Source of the DNA: a virus
DNA length: 37,507 nucleotides
Reading direction: 5' to 3' (one strand)
IMG/VR virus record: IMGVR_UViG_3300022072_000047
Location: 1 to 37,507 of that record
Every line of letters begins with the position of its first letter. The stretch's first letter is position 1. Shown here piece by piece: positions 13,362-21,857 of the stretch. A program made the position numbers and the translations under genes. Below the pieces are notes generated by a model that had not been told where the DNA came from, did not search any database, and saw only the letters and a program-made list of their open reading frames with translations.

Positions 13362-15644
13362 TTATGAGTTTATGTAATATTCAACTGTTAGCGTTAATTC
13401 ATCTACCGTTCCGCTTACTGCGTTTATCTCAACCCAAAGCGCACTTTTCTCAACAGGTAAATTATTACTAAAAGCTGTTTGTTCTTGAAACGTTGTTGTA
13501 CTCGTTGTAACAACATCTGCTGCTGTTAAATCAGAACCTGCCGCACTTCTATCAAGAGCGTGTTTAATTCTCCAATCGACTGATGGGGTTGAACTTCCTC
13601 TTAAATTATGATAAACTGCCGCAATAGTAACTTTATCTCTAGCAAGCATTCCGAAAGAAATATCATCAGAAACCGCTGGGTTTTCTATTACTAAAGTAGC
13701 TGTCTGTAATCCTGTATGTATTTGATTTGTTCTACCCGCAATATTTGTAGAAATATTTGCATTTGTATTTATAATATTTAATTGATTTGTTCTTAACTCT
13801 ATTATTTTAGCAGCGTTATTTACTAATATTCTAGTGGCGTTACTTACTAAAGTAGTATCTCCTATTAATATATCTCCCCAAAGATTTTGCATTGTTATTT
13901 TAGTATTAGCCATATCAACAAAAACTTGAATGTTTTTACCACTAGCTACCTCTTCAGAAATTAATTGTACTCCACTAGCATTTGACTGCATTATCCCAAA
14001 ATGAAGTCCGCCTGCATCATATGTTTTTGCACTTATTTCATTCTTACTATCCCAAACTGTAAGCAAGGTTTGTAAACCTAAAAGTTTTGTATCTCCAAGA
14101 AGAACAGAGCCTCCTGCATCTATTGCGTTTAAATTAATTTGTTCGCCATTCGCATCAATATAAGCGGTAGTTGCATTATCCCCTATCATATAAGTTCTAC
14201 CTCCAAACATAACAATATTGCTATTGCCTTGTATTAACCTCAATAGATTAGATGCTTGGTTTAAGTTTATGTAACAAGCTGTTCCACTACTATTTCCTAC
14301 AAAAAACTCTTTAGTAGCATCATTCCAAATTAAATCAGCCGAAGCTCCAAAAGCACCTGCTTCATTATATTGAATCTGCGTGGTAGTACCTGCTGGCGAT
14401 GTTGCTGCTACTGGTGTGGTAATATCTAATAAGTCAAAATCAATCGCTGTTAATACTATTGTTCCTCCTACCCCTACTGTTTCAGGTAGCGATCCAACAT
14501 ATTGGTAAAGCTTTTCAGAACCACTTATCACACATGTAAAATAGTAAGTTGTTCCATCGGCAAGTAAGTTCTCCCAAGTAATCGTTGCAGGGTCTATAGC
14601 GTTTATATAATCCTCAATAGTAGAGGCTCCAATATCTCCTAAGTCAATATATTCAGAGGTTGCAGGTGGTGCTATAAAATTTGGTAATACAAAATATTCT
14701 CTTAGTATTAAATCATTTTCAGAAATTACACCATTTAAACTTGCGTTACCCCATGCTCCAAGAATATTATTTTTTGCGAAGTCATAATAATTACGCTGCA
14801 ACCTTGTAACACCTCCTACCTCAACAAAAATAAGTAAACTAAATTTTATTAATTGGTTGTTAGTTACAGTAAATCCTACCGTATTTATTGCTGATACAAT
14901 TTCAGTAAGTGTCGTTATACTTCCTAATGTTGCGTTTAATGCTGAAGAACCAAAATCTTGAACAAGATAGCCAGGTGTTTGTTGCGCTGGTATTGTTCCT
15001 GTAAAATTAACGATTGGGTTTTCAGGGTCTGTTGCATCAACAGTAATATCGGTTCCGGATTGCACACTATCTACTTGACCTCCTATTGTTCCTGTAAAAT
15101 TAACGATTGGGTTTTCAGGGTCTGTTGCATCAACAGTAATATCGGTTCCGGATTGCACACTATCTACTTGACCTCCTAATGTACCTGTAAAATTAACGAT
15201 TGGGTTAACAGGGTCTGTTGCATCAACAGTAATATCGGTTCCGGATTGCACACTATCTACTTGACCTGACCCTCCTCCACCTACAGGAGCGAATAACAAA
15301 CCGTCTCCACCTTCTGTGATTGAGTTGGACGGATCGCTACTGATTAAGTCAGCTATTACAACCTCTCCGTCCTCTCTAAAAGCTGGATATCCTAAGTTTA
15401 TTAGCCTTTGGAATAATAATATTCCTGAAGCAAAGCTCTCAACACCTCCTCCTGAAGAGTCATCAACTATACTTACTTCGCTATAAATCCAAGAACCTCT
15501 TTTAGCTCCATTGGGTTCTACTAACAATAAGTAGTCTCCATCGACTTTTGCTGTTAGTTTAGATAAACCAAAGACAAGACTACCGCTTTCTGTTGGATAG
15601 TGAAAGAAATTTTTATTACCTTTTTTTCTAATAGTTAATGCCAT
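13362..15644 (-). CDS. Tail fibre / tail-tip protein with 31-aa repeats
   Basis: A 760-aa fibre-type protein. Near residues 126-218 it carries three almost identical 31-residue repeats (QVDSVQSGTDITVDATDP, then NPIVNFTGT), a motif common in phage fibres. A TQIQYNEAGAFGASADLIW motif follows, also typical of fibre shafts, then many short beta repeats (NQLNIINTNANIST) like a beta-helix or triple-beta shaft. The C-terminal part is a beta-rich head ending in LTLTVEYYINS. Likely trimeric and involved in host recognition. No chaperone-type autoproteolytic domain is recognised. Confidence 0.75.
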   Translation of the reverse strand: MALTIRKKGNKNFFHYPTESGSLVFGLSKLTAKVDGDYLLLVEPNGAKRGSWIYSEVSIVDDSSGGGVESFASGILLFQRLINLGYPAFREDGEVVIADLISSDPSNSITEGGDGLLFAPVGGGGSGQVDSVQSGTDITVDATDPVNPIVNFTGTLGGQVDSVQSGTDITVDATDPENPIVNFTGTIGGQVDSVQSGTDITVDATDPENPIVNFTGTIPAQQTPGYLVQDFGSSALNATLGSITTLTEIVSAINTVGFTVTNNQLIKFSLLIFVEVGGVTRLQRNYYDFAKNNILGAWGNASLNGVISENDLILREYFVLPNFIAPPATSEYIDLGDIGASTIEDYINAIDPATITWENLLADGTTYYFTCVISGSEKLYQYVGSLPETVGVGGTIVLTAIDFDLLDITTPVAATSPAGTTTQIQYNEAGAFGASADLIWNDATKEFFVGNSSGTACYINLNQASNLLRLIQGNSNIVMFGGRTYMIGDNATTAYIDANGEQINLNAIDAGGSVLLGDTKLLGLQTLLTVWDSKNEISAKTYDAGGLHFGIMQSNASGVQLISEEVASGKNIQVFVDMANTKITMQNLWGDILIGDTTLVSNATRILVNNAAKIIELRTNQLNIINTNANISTNIAGRTNQIHTGLQTATLVIENPAVSDDISFGMLARDKVTIAAVYHNLRGSSTPSVDWRIKHALDRSAAGSDLTAADVVTTSTTTFQEQTAFSNNLPVEKSALWVEINAVSGTVDELTLTVEYYINS
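14992..15267 (-). repeat. Three 93-bp tandem repeats in the fibre gene
   Basis: Units start 93 bases apart (the same 10-mer begins at 15001, 15094 and 15187) and differ at only a few positions, mainly near the unit edges. The period is 31 codons, so the frame is kept. Near identity at the DNA level points to recent duplication or gene conversion. Confidence 0.9.
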
Positions 15645-15646
15645 AA

Positions 15647-16681
15647 TTATCTTGCTTTATGTGTTCTTGTTATTATATATCTAATGTCATAAACAGCTAT
15701 ATCTTCGTTTGTAGATAAAATCTTTACCGTTCCACCGTTTGCTTCCCATGTTCCTAAAGTGTAAGCGTCAAATGATTTTAAAAAATAATGTTCCACACCA
15801 CTTCCTTTTGATAAAGAGAATTCGCTTTCGTATATTTTACCAACAGCGCCACCGATATCTATACTTGTCTTTAACCTAGGGTCTGCTCCTACTCCTAAAG
15901 GTTTACAATGAAGTTCAATAGTTATATTAACACCGTCTCCATCCCTTCCTGTTATTACAGTTCCATCATAGAAAGTGTTTACATCAAGTGGTTTTTGTAG
16001 TTCATAAGAATTTAAAGCATCATTAGGCAGGGAAATCTCTACTCCATCAACTAGTGTTAATGGCGCACCTTCAGTATAAAGTGTGTCTGCATAATTACCC
16101 CAACCGGTATAGATGTTAAAAAGATTTCCTTGAGGTTTATTGTAGCTCGCTACAGCACCATCACCGTCTAACCTATTGGTGTCATGCAACATCATACCGT
16201 CAATAAACACGGTTTCACTAGCACCAACACCATTGGTAGCATCAAAAGTAAATGTAAAAGTTACAACATCACCTAGAAACAACACATATGGAATATCACT
16301 TACAAAACGATGCCATTCTTGATTTTCTGTAGTCGGCAATGCCCATGCTTGGGTGTCTATTAATATTCCGTTTACAAATATTTTAACGTTTCCTGTATAG
16401 TCGTCAGTAGCTGAAAGTCTATACATGTAAAAAGACAATAAACATCTACCAGCTTTTAGAGATATAATTGTGTCTTGTATACTATTAGAAACTGTTATAG
16501 GGTTCGCTAAGTCGGTATTTTGTATCTTCAAAGCTCTTTCTCCTTCAAAAACAAAGTCCTCTGAATGAATAGCGCTTCCTGTTCCTGATGGTACCGTCCA
16601 TGAGCCAGCGTTGTTAAACGCTAGGTATGGGTCTATTATGTTGTCGCTGTAATTAACTGCTTTTCTTGTAGTTTGTATCAT
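15647..16681 (-). CDS. Tail protein with carbohydrate-binding-like domain
   Basis: The N-terminal half (about residues 15-175) has the jelly-roll look of a carbohydrate-binding module: GSWTVPSGTG, FVFEGERALKIQN, then ISLKAGRCLLSFYMYRL, VKIFVNGILIDTQ and ETVFIDGMMLHD. The second half is also beta-rich, with GRDGDGVNITIELHC. It is compactly packed (2 bases from the fibre gene). A role in binding host surface glycans at the tail tip is inferred from fold and location. No catalytic motif is seen. Confidence 0.6.
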   Translation of the reverse strand: MIQTTRKAVNYSDNIIDPYLAFNNAGSWTVPSGTGSAIHSEDFVFEGERALKIQNTDLANPITVSNSIQDTIISLKAGRCLLSFYMYRLSATDDYTGNVKIFVNGILIDTQAWALPTTENQEWHRFVSDIPYVLFLGDVVTFTFTFDATNGVGASETVFIDGMMLHDTNRLDGDGAVASYNKPQGNLFNIYTGWGNYADTLYTEGAPLTLVDGVEISLPNDALNSYELQKPLDVNTFYDGTVITGRDGDGVNITIELHCKPLGVGADPRLKTSIDIGGAVGKIYESEFSLSKGSGVEHYFLKSFDAYTLGTWEANGGTVKILSTNEDIAVYDIRYIITRTHKAR

Positions 16682-16682
16682 C

Positions 16683-17189
16683 TTAGTTTAGTGTGTTATA
16701 TGTTATTTCAAATGTGGCTGTTTCACCAGCTCCGAAAGCGCCTCTTATAAATACATCTCCAGTGCTTAATAAAGTAATACCGACTTCCTCTGAAGTAAAT
16801 ACTGTTCTACCAACTCCATTTGCTATATAGTTCGAAAGGCCAAATATTGATAGTATGACATTACTATCTTGAACGAAACTAGTGTCGGCTTGGTTAATCG
16901 TGAATATAATTGGAGAAGTCTGTGACACACCGGAAACGTTTGTGGTCGCTCCTTTTATTGTAACTTGCCTTCCTATCTTTGTGATAATAGCATTGTAATC
17001 CATTATTGCATTGCTACCGGTTATGGTTCCTGTAGATTGTGTTTCAACTATTACTTCAGGGTATAGTGACTCTAAGACACTTTCTACTTCAGTATGTAGG
17101 AATTCTTCATGCTGTGCATGTGTTGTTAAACCAGCATTCAGCGTTAGCTGTGCTTGTATTTTTGCTTTAATCTCTGCTTTTGTTGCCAT
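16683..17189 (-). CDS. Small tail fibre / receptor-binding-like protein
   Basis: An N-terminal helical part (EIKAKIQAQL, then EFLHTEVESVLESLYP), typical of phage adsorption proteins that trimerise, is followed by about 110 residues of beta strands (TITGSNAIMDYNAII, RQVTIKGATTNVS, TGDVFIRGAFGAGE), resembling a small trimeric head domain. The arrangement suggests a receptor-binding tip or a fibre subunit. No specific family is recognised. Confidence 0.55.
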   Translation of the reverse strand: MATKAEIKAKIQAQLTLNAGLTTHAQHEEFLHTEVESVLESLYPEVIVETQSTGTITGSNAIMDYNAIITKIGRQVTIKGATTNVSGVSQTSPIIFTINQADTSFVQDSNVILSIFGLSNYIANGVGRTVFTSEEVGITLLSTGDVFIRGAFGAGETATFEITYNTLN

Positions 17190-17202
17190 AATTTATTATT
17201 AA

Positions 17203-19116
17203 TTAACTTTCTGTTCCAGCGCCTCCGTTATAGAGTGCTGTTATTTCTGCTTCTGTTACTTCGTAACCTTTCCATATTCTTAAAATGTCCATGTTACCCT
17301 GAAATTTATTATTTGTTAAACCACCGTTCTGATCTCCTATTTTTAGGAAATAACTTGTTAAAGGCATTCCGGTATAATTACCTTGTTCACTAGAACTCTC
17401 ACTTGCTGCCACATCGTTTATTCTCATTTTTAAACCACTTGCGTCACCACTACCGTCATAAGTAATAAATATCTGATTCCAAGCATTTGTAACCGTATTA
17501 CCATTGTCGCCACAAACCAAATAATTACCTGAATCTGTATAAGCATAGAAAGTCATCCACCCACTTTGGTAAATCATTTTATACTCCCCTTGGCCTGTGT
17601 TTTCGTAAAACTTATTTAAAGGCCTACCAAAAGACTGAAAGGGATATAACCAAATCTCTATAGAGAATGGGTCAGCTCCAAAACTTAATTGAGAAGACGA
17701 AGGAACATTTACACTTTGACCGTAAGCTCCATTGTAATTAAATCGATAACCTTTATCTATAACCCCAAGTTGATTAAGTTCTGGGGTGCCTTGTCCAGCC
17801 ACACCTTGTGTTAATGTTCCCTCATTACTATTAACACTACTATCCAAAGCAGTAGTTCCACTTAATTCGTTGAATTTGTAGAATAAAGATAAGTTGCTAG
17901 TTAAAGGGTTTAAGCAATCAACTAAGTATTCGTTATTATCGTAATTTGTTCCTTGATATTGACCGACAGAAAACACAAAACTCCATTGCGTGTCGTTTAC
18001 GATTCCAACATAAGGTATCCCTATCGCTGAAACTAATCCTGGAGACACTAAGATGTAGTAACTTCCGATAGAAGGTATGTCGTTTCCATCTCCAAAAACA
18101 TTAGGTATTGATAGTTGGTTACTAACAATAGTCATGTCTGCTTCGGTGTATGTCACTAGTGGTGTTATTGGAAGTGACCCAAGTGCGTCATATATCTTTA
18201 TTGTACCCACCCCTAATTCTACAGGCACATTGAAATTCATTTCTAAATTTGGGTCTACAGTACAAGTAGTATAAACAGAATCCATTGCGACTTGAGTGCT
18301 AACTAATGATAACCCACCTGAGAATATTTGATAGTCGTAAACATATATGTCAGATTCGTTTCTATACAAATTAAAACTAGCTCCAAACTGATTAGTTTTT
18401 CCGACCCTACCATTTTCTTTTATTAATGGATTGTTTGATACTCTTATATTATCGATGTAAATCTCGTCATGAGCAAACGTCTTCTTTAAAGCAGTATATG
18501 TTTGTAGGTCAATCCTTTCTAATACATAGTCATGAGCTGTTTTTTCTAGAAGCCTGTTAGAGATAGTGTTCCCGGTGGATATTTGAAAGTATTCACCAAC
18601 TTCGCTATTATCTATAACTCCTACATACTCGCAAAATATTCTGATAGATTGGTAGTAAGGTACTATTTGATAATCAATACCTTCTAGACTGTTAAAGTTT
18701 TTATAGTCAAATCTAATGGTTTTCTCTATGTTCTTATTAGTAATCTTTAATGGATTCGAATAGTAAGAATTATTATTTGTAGTGTTTGTTAGTTTAAGCA
18801 TTACAGCTCTACCGTGATAGTCAACGGTTAGATTTATATACTCTATAGCGCACTGGGTCACTCCCTTTGAGTCTGTGTATTGCTCTATAAACACGTTAGG
18901 AGTAACGTCATCTAAAACTTTTCCATCCCTATCAATAGTCTCTACTTTATATGTTCCGTTAAAAACAACTCCTGTAGCATTATTAGTTATCTGGAGATAG
19001 CTTTCTGTAGGAGATAACTGTACGCTAAAATGGTAAGCTATTTGCGTAGTCTTGTAATCACCTAAAGATAAAGCTTCGGCAAGCGTGTTATTTAATTTTA
19101 TAAAACTTCTATCCAT
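17203..19116 (-). CDS. Tail protein with C-terminal LamG/concanavalin-like domain
   Basis: A 637-aa tail-tip protein. The N-terminal ~400 residues are beta-rich, with Ig-like stretches (TYKVETIDRDGKVLDDV, VGTIKIYDALGSLPITPL). From about residue 405 there is a LamG-like jelly roll: LSLFYKFNELSGTTALDSS, FSIEIWLYPF, WNQIFITYDGSGDASG, LKMRINDVA, and the closing MDILRIWKGYEVTEAEI that is typical of LamG_3 domains. These bind sugars or proteins, so it is a likely adhesin. It is joined to the upstream gene by a TAATG overlap. Confidence 0.75.
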   Translation of the reverse strand: MDRSFIKLNNTLAEALSLGDYKTTQIAYHFSVQLSPTESYLQITNNATGVVFNGTYKVETIDRDGKVLDDVTPNVFIEQYTDSKGVTQCAIEYINLTVDYHGRAVMLKLTNTTNNNSYYSNPLKITNKNIEKTIRFDYKNFNSLEGIDYQIVPYYQSIRIFCEYVGVIDNSEVGEYFQISTGNTISNRLLEKTAHDYVLERIDLQTYTALKKTFAHDEIYIDNIRVSNNPLIKENGRVGKTNQFGASFNLYRNESDIYVYDYQIFSGGLSLVSTQVAMDSVYTTCTVDPNLEMNFNVPVELGVGTIKIYDALGSLPITPLVTYTEADMTIVSNQLSIPNVFGDGNDIPSIGSYYILVSPGLVSAIGIPYVGIVNDTQWSFVFSVGQYQGTNYDNNEYLVDCLNPLTSNLSLFYKFNELSGTTALDSSVNSNEGTLTQGVAGQGTPELNQLGVIDKGYRFNYNGAYGQSVNVPSSSQLSFGADPFSIEIWLYPFQSFGRPLNKFYENTGQGEYKMIYQSGWMTFYAYTDSGNYLVCGDNGNTVTNAWNQIFITYDGSGDASGLKMRINDVAASESSSEQGNYTGMPLTSYFLKIGDQNGGLTNNKFQGNMDILRIWKGYEVTEAEITALYNGGAGTES

Positions 19117-21857
19117 TATAAATCTGTTAATGCTTGAGCTAAATCCTCAACATTGGCAAAAGAAACACCATTTACTTTTACTTTGTCAAATTTAGTCAAA
19201 TTAATTATATTTACCGTGTTATTATCCTTAATAAGCAAATAATCTCCTGTTATATCCCAAAATATCTCAGGCAATATCTCTTGGTCGTAACCAACTTCGT
19301 TAATAACTATTAAGCTTCCTATTTTATCTATAGTTGTGAAGTCGCTCACACTCTTCTCTTCAGCGTATAATGTTAATACTTTTGTTTGCCAAACATATCC
19401 AAACTTAACAGGATATACCTTTATCATCGCTCCATTGTTGTTTTGAATTCTAAGAAAGCCACCCAAAGTAGCTTCGTCTTCGTATTTCTTAATGATATTT
19501 AGAGCCTCCTCATAATCAACGATTATAGGTAGTTCGTATATCTTAGGTGTTAGAATCTTAGGTTCTAAAGTATCTAACTTAATAGCTTCATTTTCCACAT
19601 ATACTATTCCGTCAGCTCCAAAACGAGTAAGTAGCTCACCATTACTTTCAAAGAAAGTATTTCTTATTGATTGAGTTATATAACTAGCAGCCGTATTAAT
19701 GTAGCTCTCCCAATGCTTCATGTTTCTTCTAATCGTGTAAAGAAGGTTGGAGAAGTTAGAAGGATTGTCAATATTTTCTATAAGCGAAAAACCTTCATCA
19801 GTTCTATTAGTGTATACTACGTCTGATAATGGATAACTTACATCTGTAAGAAAAGTTCCTATAAGACTTGGAGCGCCTGACAACTTAAGTATAGTTCTTT
19901 CTATTTCTATTACCGTGTATGTTCCTTCGTTATCATCGCTGTTTATAATAAAGGTATCACCTAAATTAAAGCCTAATAATCCCCAATCAAATGAAGAGTC
20001 ATTTAACAATTGAAGATTACCATCATCATCTACATTATGGATTAGGTTTTTAACAAATCCTCCTAATGTACCTGGTGCAATTTCTATAACATCTAATACT
20101 GATATTTTATTATCTGTATCTAGAGCTGTAGAATCTTTAGTGGCCTTCTTTCTTTGGAATTCAATCTTAAATGGATCGCGAATATCTGATATATTTATCT
20201 GCTTAGAATTCTGTACTTGTCTATTAGCTATACTCCATTGTGATTCCGTATGAACAGCGTCGATAGTGTTTAACTCGTCCTTGTCTTTTTCAAAATTCTT
20301 GTACTTAAAGTTGAATTCATTTATAGCATACCTTTCATTGAATCTAGACATAAATTCCTCGCTAGGAGCTAAAAAGAATCCACCATTATCCACATTGCTG
20401 TAGAAGTCATTGTATTGTCCTACATATGCTTCTTCAGGGTTTATTTGACAATCGGCATTTACTTCCATTAAGTTTTCTCTACGATCCTTATAGGTTATAT
20501 AAAATGGCTCGTCGTCTCTTTGTCTTATTAGATTACCACTAAAAGCAAATTGGTCGTAGAATTCTCCACCTACTTCCCATTTAGGAGCTGAAGTCTCTAA
20601 TCCTCCACTAGTGCTTTTAATTGCTTGCTTTAATAAATCAATATATCTAACACCTTTTATTACGCTGTCTATTGCAGTTGAGGTGTATGTAATTGTCTGT
20701 TCTCCAGACCTCCATACATATCCTGTAAGAATTCTTGTTAATTGAAGTATAATTGAAAGTCTTTCACCGTTTTCAATATCCGGCAAGGGTATAGATAGGT
20801 CTGTGATTGTGAGGTCGTATCTTTTTTGATTTGTTGCTGTAAAAACACCGGGAACACTATAAGATTCAATACCCATGTATTGAACATCCATTAGAGGGCT
20901 TGAGAAGTTTTGCATTGTAAAATCACTAGTGTAAGAAGGGGTGTTGCCCTCCTGTGTAGGGGTTTTAAATGCCCACATAAAAAGCTCTGCGTAATCATTT
21001 AGCCTCCAATTATCTTCTATGTTTTCATTAGTAGGTATATATAAGGATACGCGAACATCTTTATAGTTTAAAACTCCTTCTGTTAAAGTGTTTTTAGCAT
21101 CAATACAACCCATGTCATATCTGTTTTCAAAGATATATTGGTCAGAGGAACTTCCTGTAGTATAAAACCCTCTATCAATATAACTTAAATCATTTTCTAT
21201 GCCATTTATTATAACATTATTATAAGGGTTCACAAAATACCTTATATCATTTGGTGTGCCAAATTGATATGAGCCTACTTCTCCCTGTATTCCCCATAGA
21301 CTGCTCTGTGTAAAAGGCTTCGCTTTTAACAGTATTTTTTCAGAAGTCAAAGGCTCTATAGCCTCTCCATCTACGTTTAAATCACTAAAAACATCAACTT
21401 TTATGCTTTTTCTTCGTTTAATTATGGCTCTTTGCGTATCTTGTACAACTTTACACTTAAAATACGTTAGTTCATCAGTCTCAGAACCTTCAAAGTTCAA
21501 GACTCCTAATATAAATTCAACACCATTTCTTTCTAAGATATATTCGACTTCGCTTTCGAATCCAAAGTTTTTATAATACTCTAATATGAAAGGCAGTAAA
21601 TGGCCTAGCATATCCACTATAATTCCATTAGGTAATGTGTATGGTGTTTCTGCTGGCTCAAAATACCCTTTAATAAACTCTAAATCAATCTCGCTATTCA
21701 TGAAAGTCACATCCCTAGCATAACCGTCAGAGTTTTGTATGATATTAAACTCACTAGCATCAAACTTTACAGGCTCACTTATTTGTATTCTTCCTGTGTC
21801 GTCATTCTTGAAATTAAGAAAATGCGTAAATTCTTTATGTTCTATAGGATCGCTCAT
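19116..21857 (-). CDS. Tail-tip / baseplate hub-like protein (913 aa)
   Basis: A large, soluble, mixed alpha/beta protein directly after the tape measure gene, where distal-tail and hub proteins are normally encoded. The N-terminus (EFTHFLNFKND, then EPVKFDASEFNII, then HLLPFILEYYKNFGFE) resembles tail proteins of flavobacterial phages with no named function. No peptidase or lysozyme motif is seen. The ATG overlaps the tape measure stop by one base, and its own stop overlaps the next start, showing tight coupling. Function is inferred from position and size. Confidence 0.65.
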   Translation of the reverse strand: MSDPIEHKEFTHFLNFKNDDTGRIQISEPVKFDASEFNIIQNSDGYARDVTFMNSEIDLEFIKGYFEPAETPYTLPNGIIVDMLGHLLPFILEYYKNFGFESEVEYILERNGVEFILGVLNFEGSETDELTYFKCKVVQDTQRAIIKRRKSIKVDVFSDLNVDGEAIEPLTSEKILLKAKPFTQSSLWGIQGEVGSYQFGTPNDIRYFVNPYNNVIINGIENDLSYIDRGFYTTGSSSDQYIFENRYDMGCIDAKNTLTEGVLNYKDVRVSLYIPTNENIEDNWRLNDYAELFMWAFKTPTQEGNTPSYTSDFTMQNFSSPLMDVQYMGIESYSVPGVFTATNQKRYDLTITDLSIPLPDIENGERLSIILQLTRILTGYVWRSGEQTITYTSTAIDSVIKGVRYIDLLKQAIKSTSGGLETSAPKWEVGGEFYDQFAFSGNLIRQRDDEPFYITYKDRRENLMEVNADCQINPEEAYVGQYNDFYSNVDNGGFFLAPSEEFMSRFNERYAINEFNFKYKNFEKDKDELNTIDAVHTESQWSIANRQVQNSKQINISDIRDPFKIEFQRKKATKDSTALDTDNKISVLDVIEIAPGTLGGFVKNLIHNVDDDGNLQLLNDSSFDWGLLGFNLGDTFIINSDDNEGTYTVIEIERTILKLSGAPSLIGTFLTDVSYPLSDVVYTNRTDEGFSLIENIDNPSNFSNLLYTIRRNMKHWESYINTAASYITQSIRNTFFESNGELLTRFGADGIVYVENEAIKLDTLEPKILTPKIYELPIIVDYEEALNIIKKYEDEATLGGFLRIQNNNGAMIKVYPVKFGYVWQTKVLTLYAEEKSVSDFTTIDKIGSLIVINEVGYDQEILPEIFWDITGDYLLIKDNNTVNIINLTKFDKVKVNGVSFANVEDLAQALTDL

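Noticed and set aside
14958-15179. Plus-strand frame with internal repeats
   Set aside because: Shadow of the 93-bp repeats in the fibre gene.
20386-20394. Second TTATCCACA
   Set aside because: Lies inside the tail-tip gene with no replication context; most likely chance.
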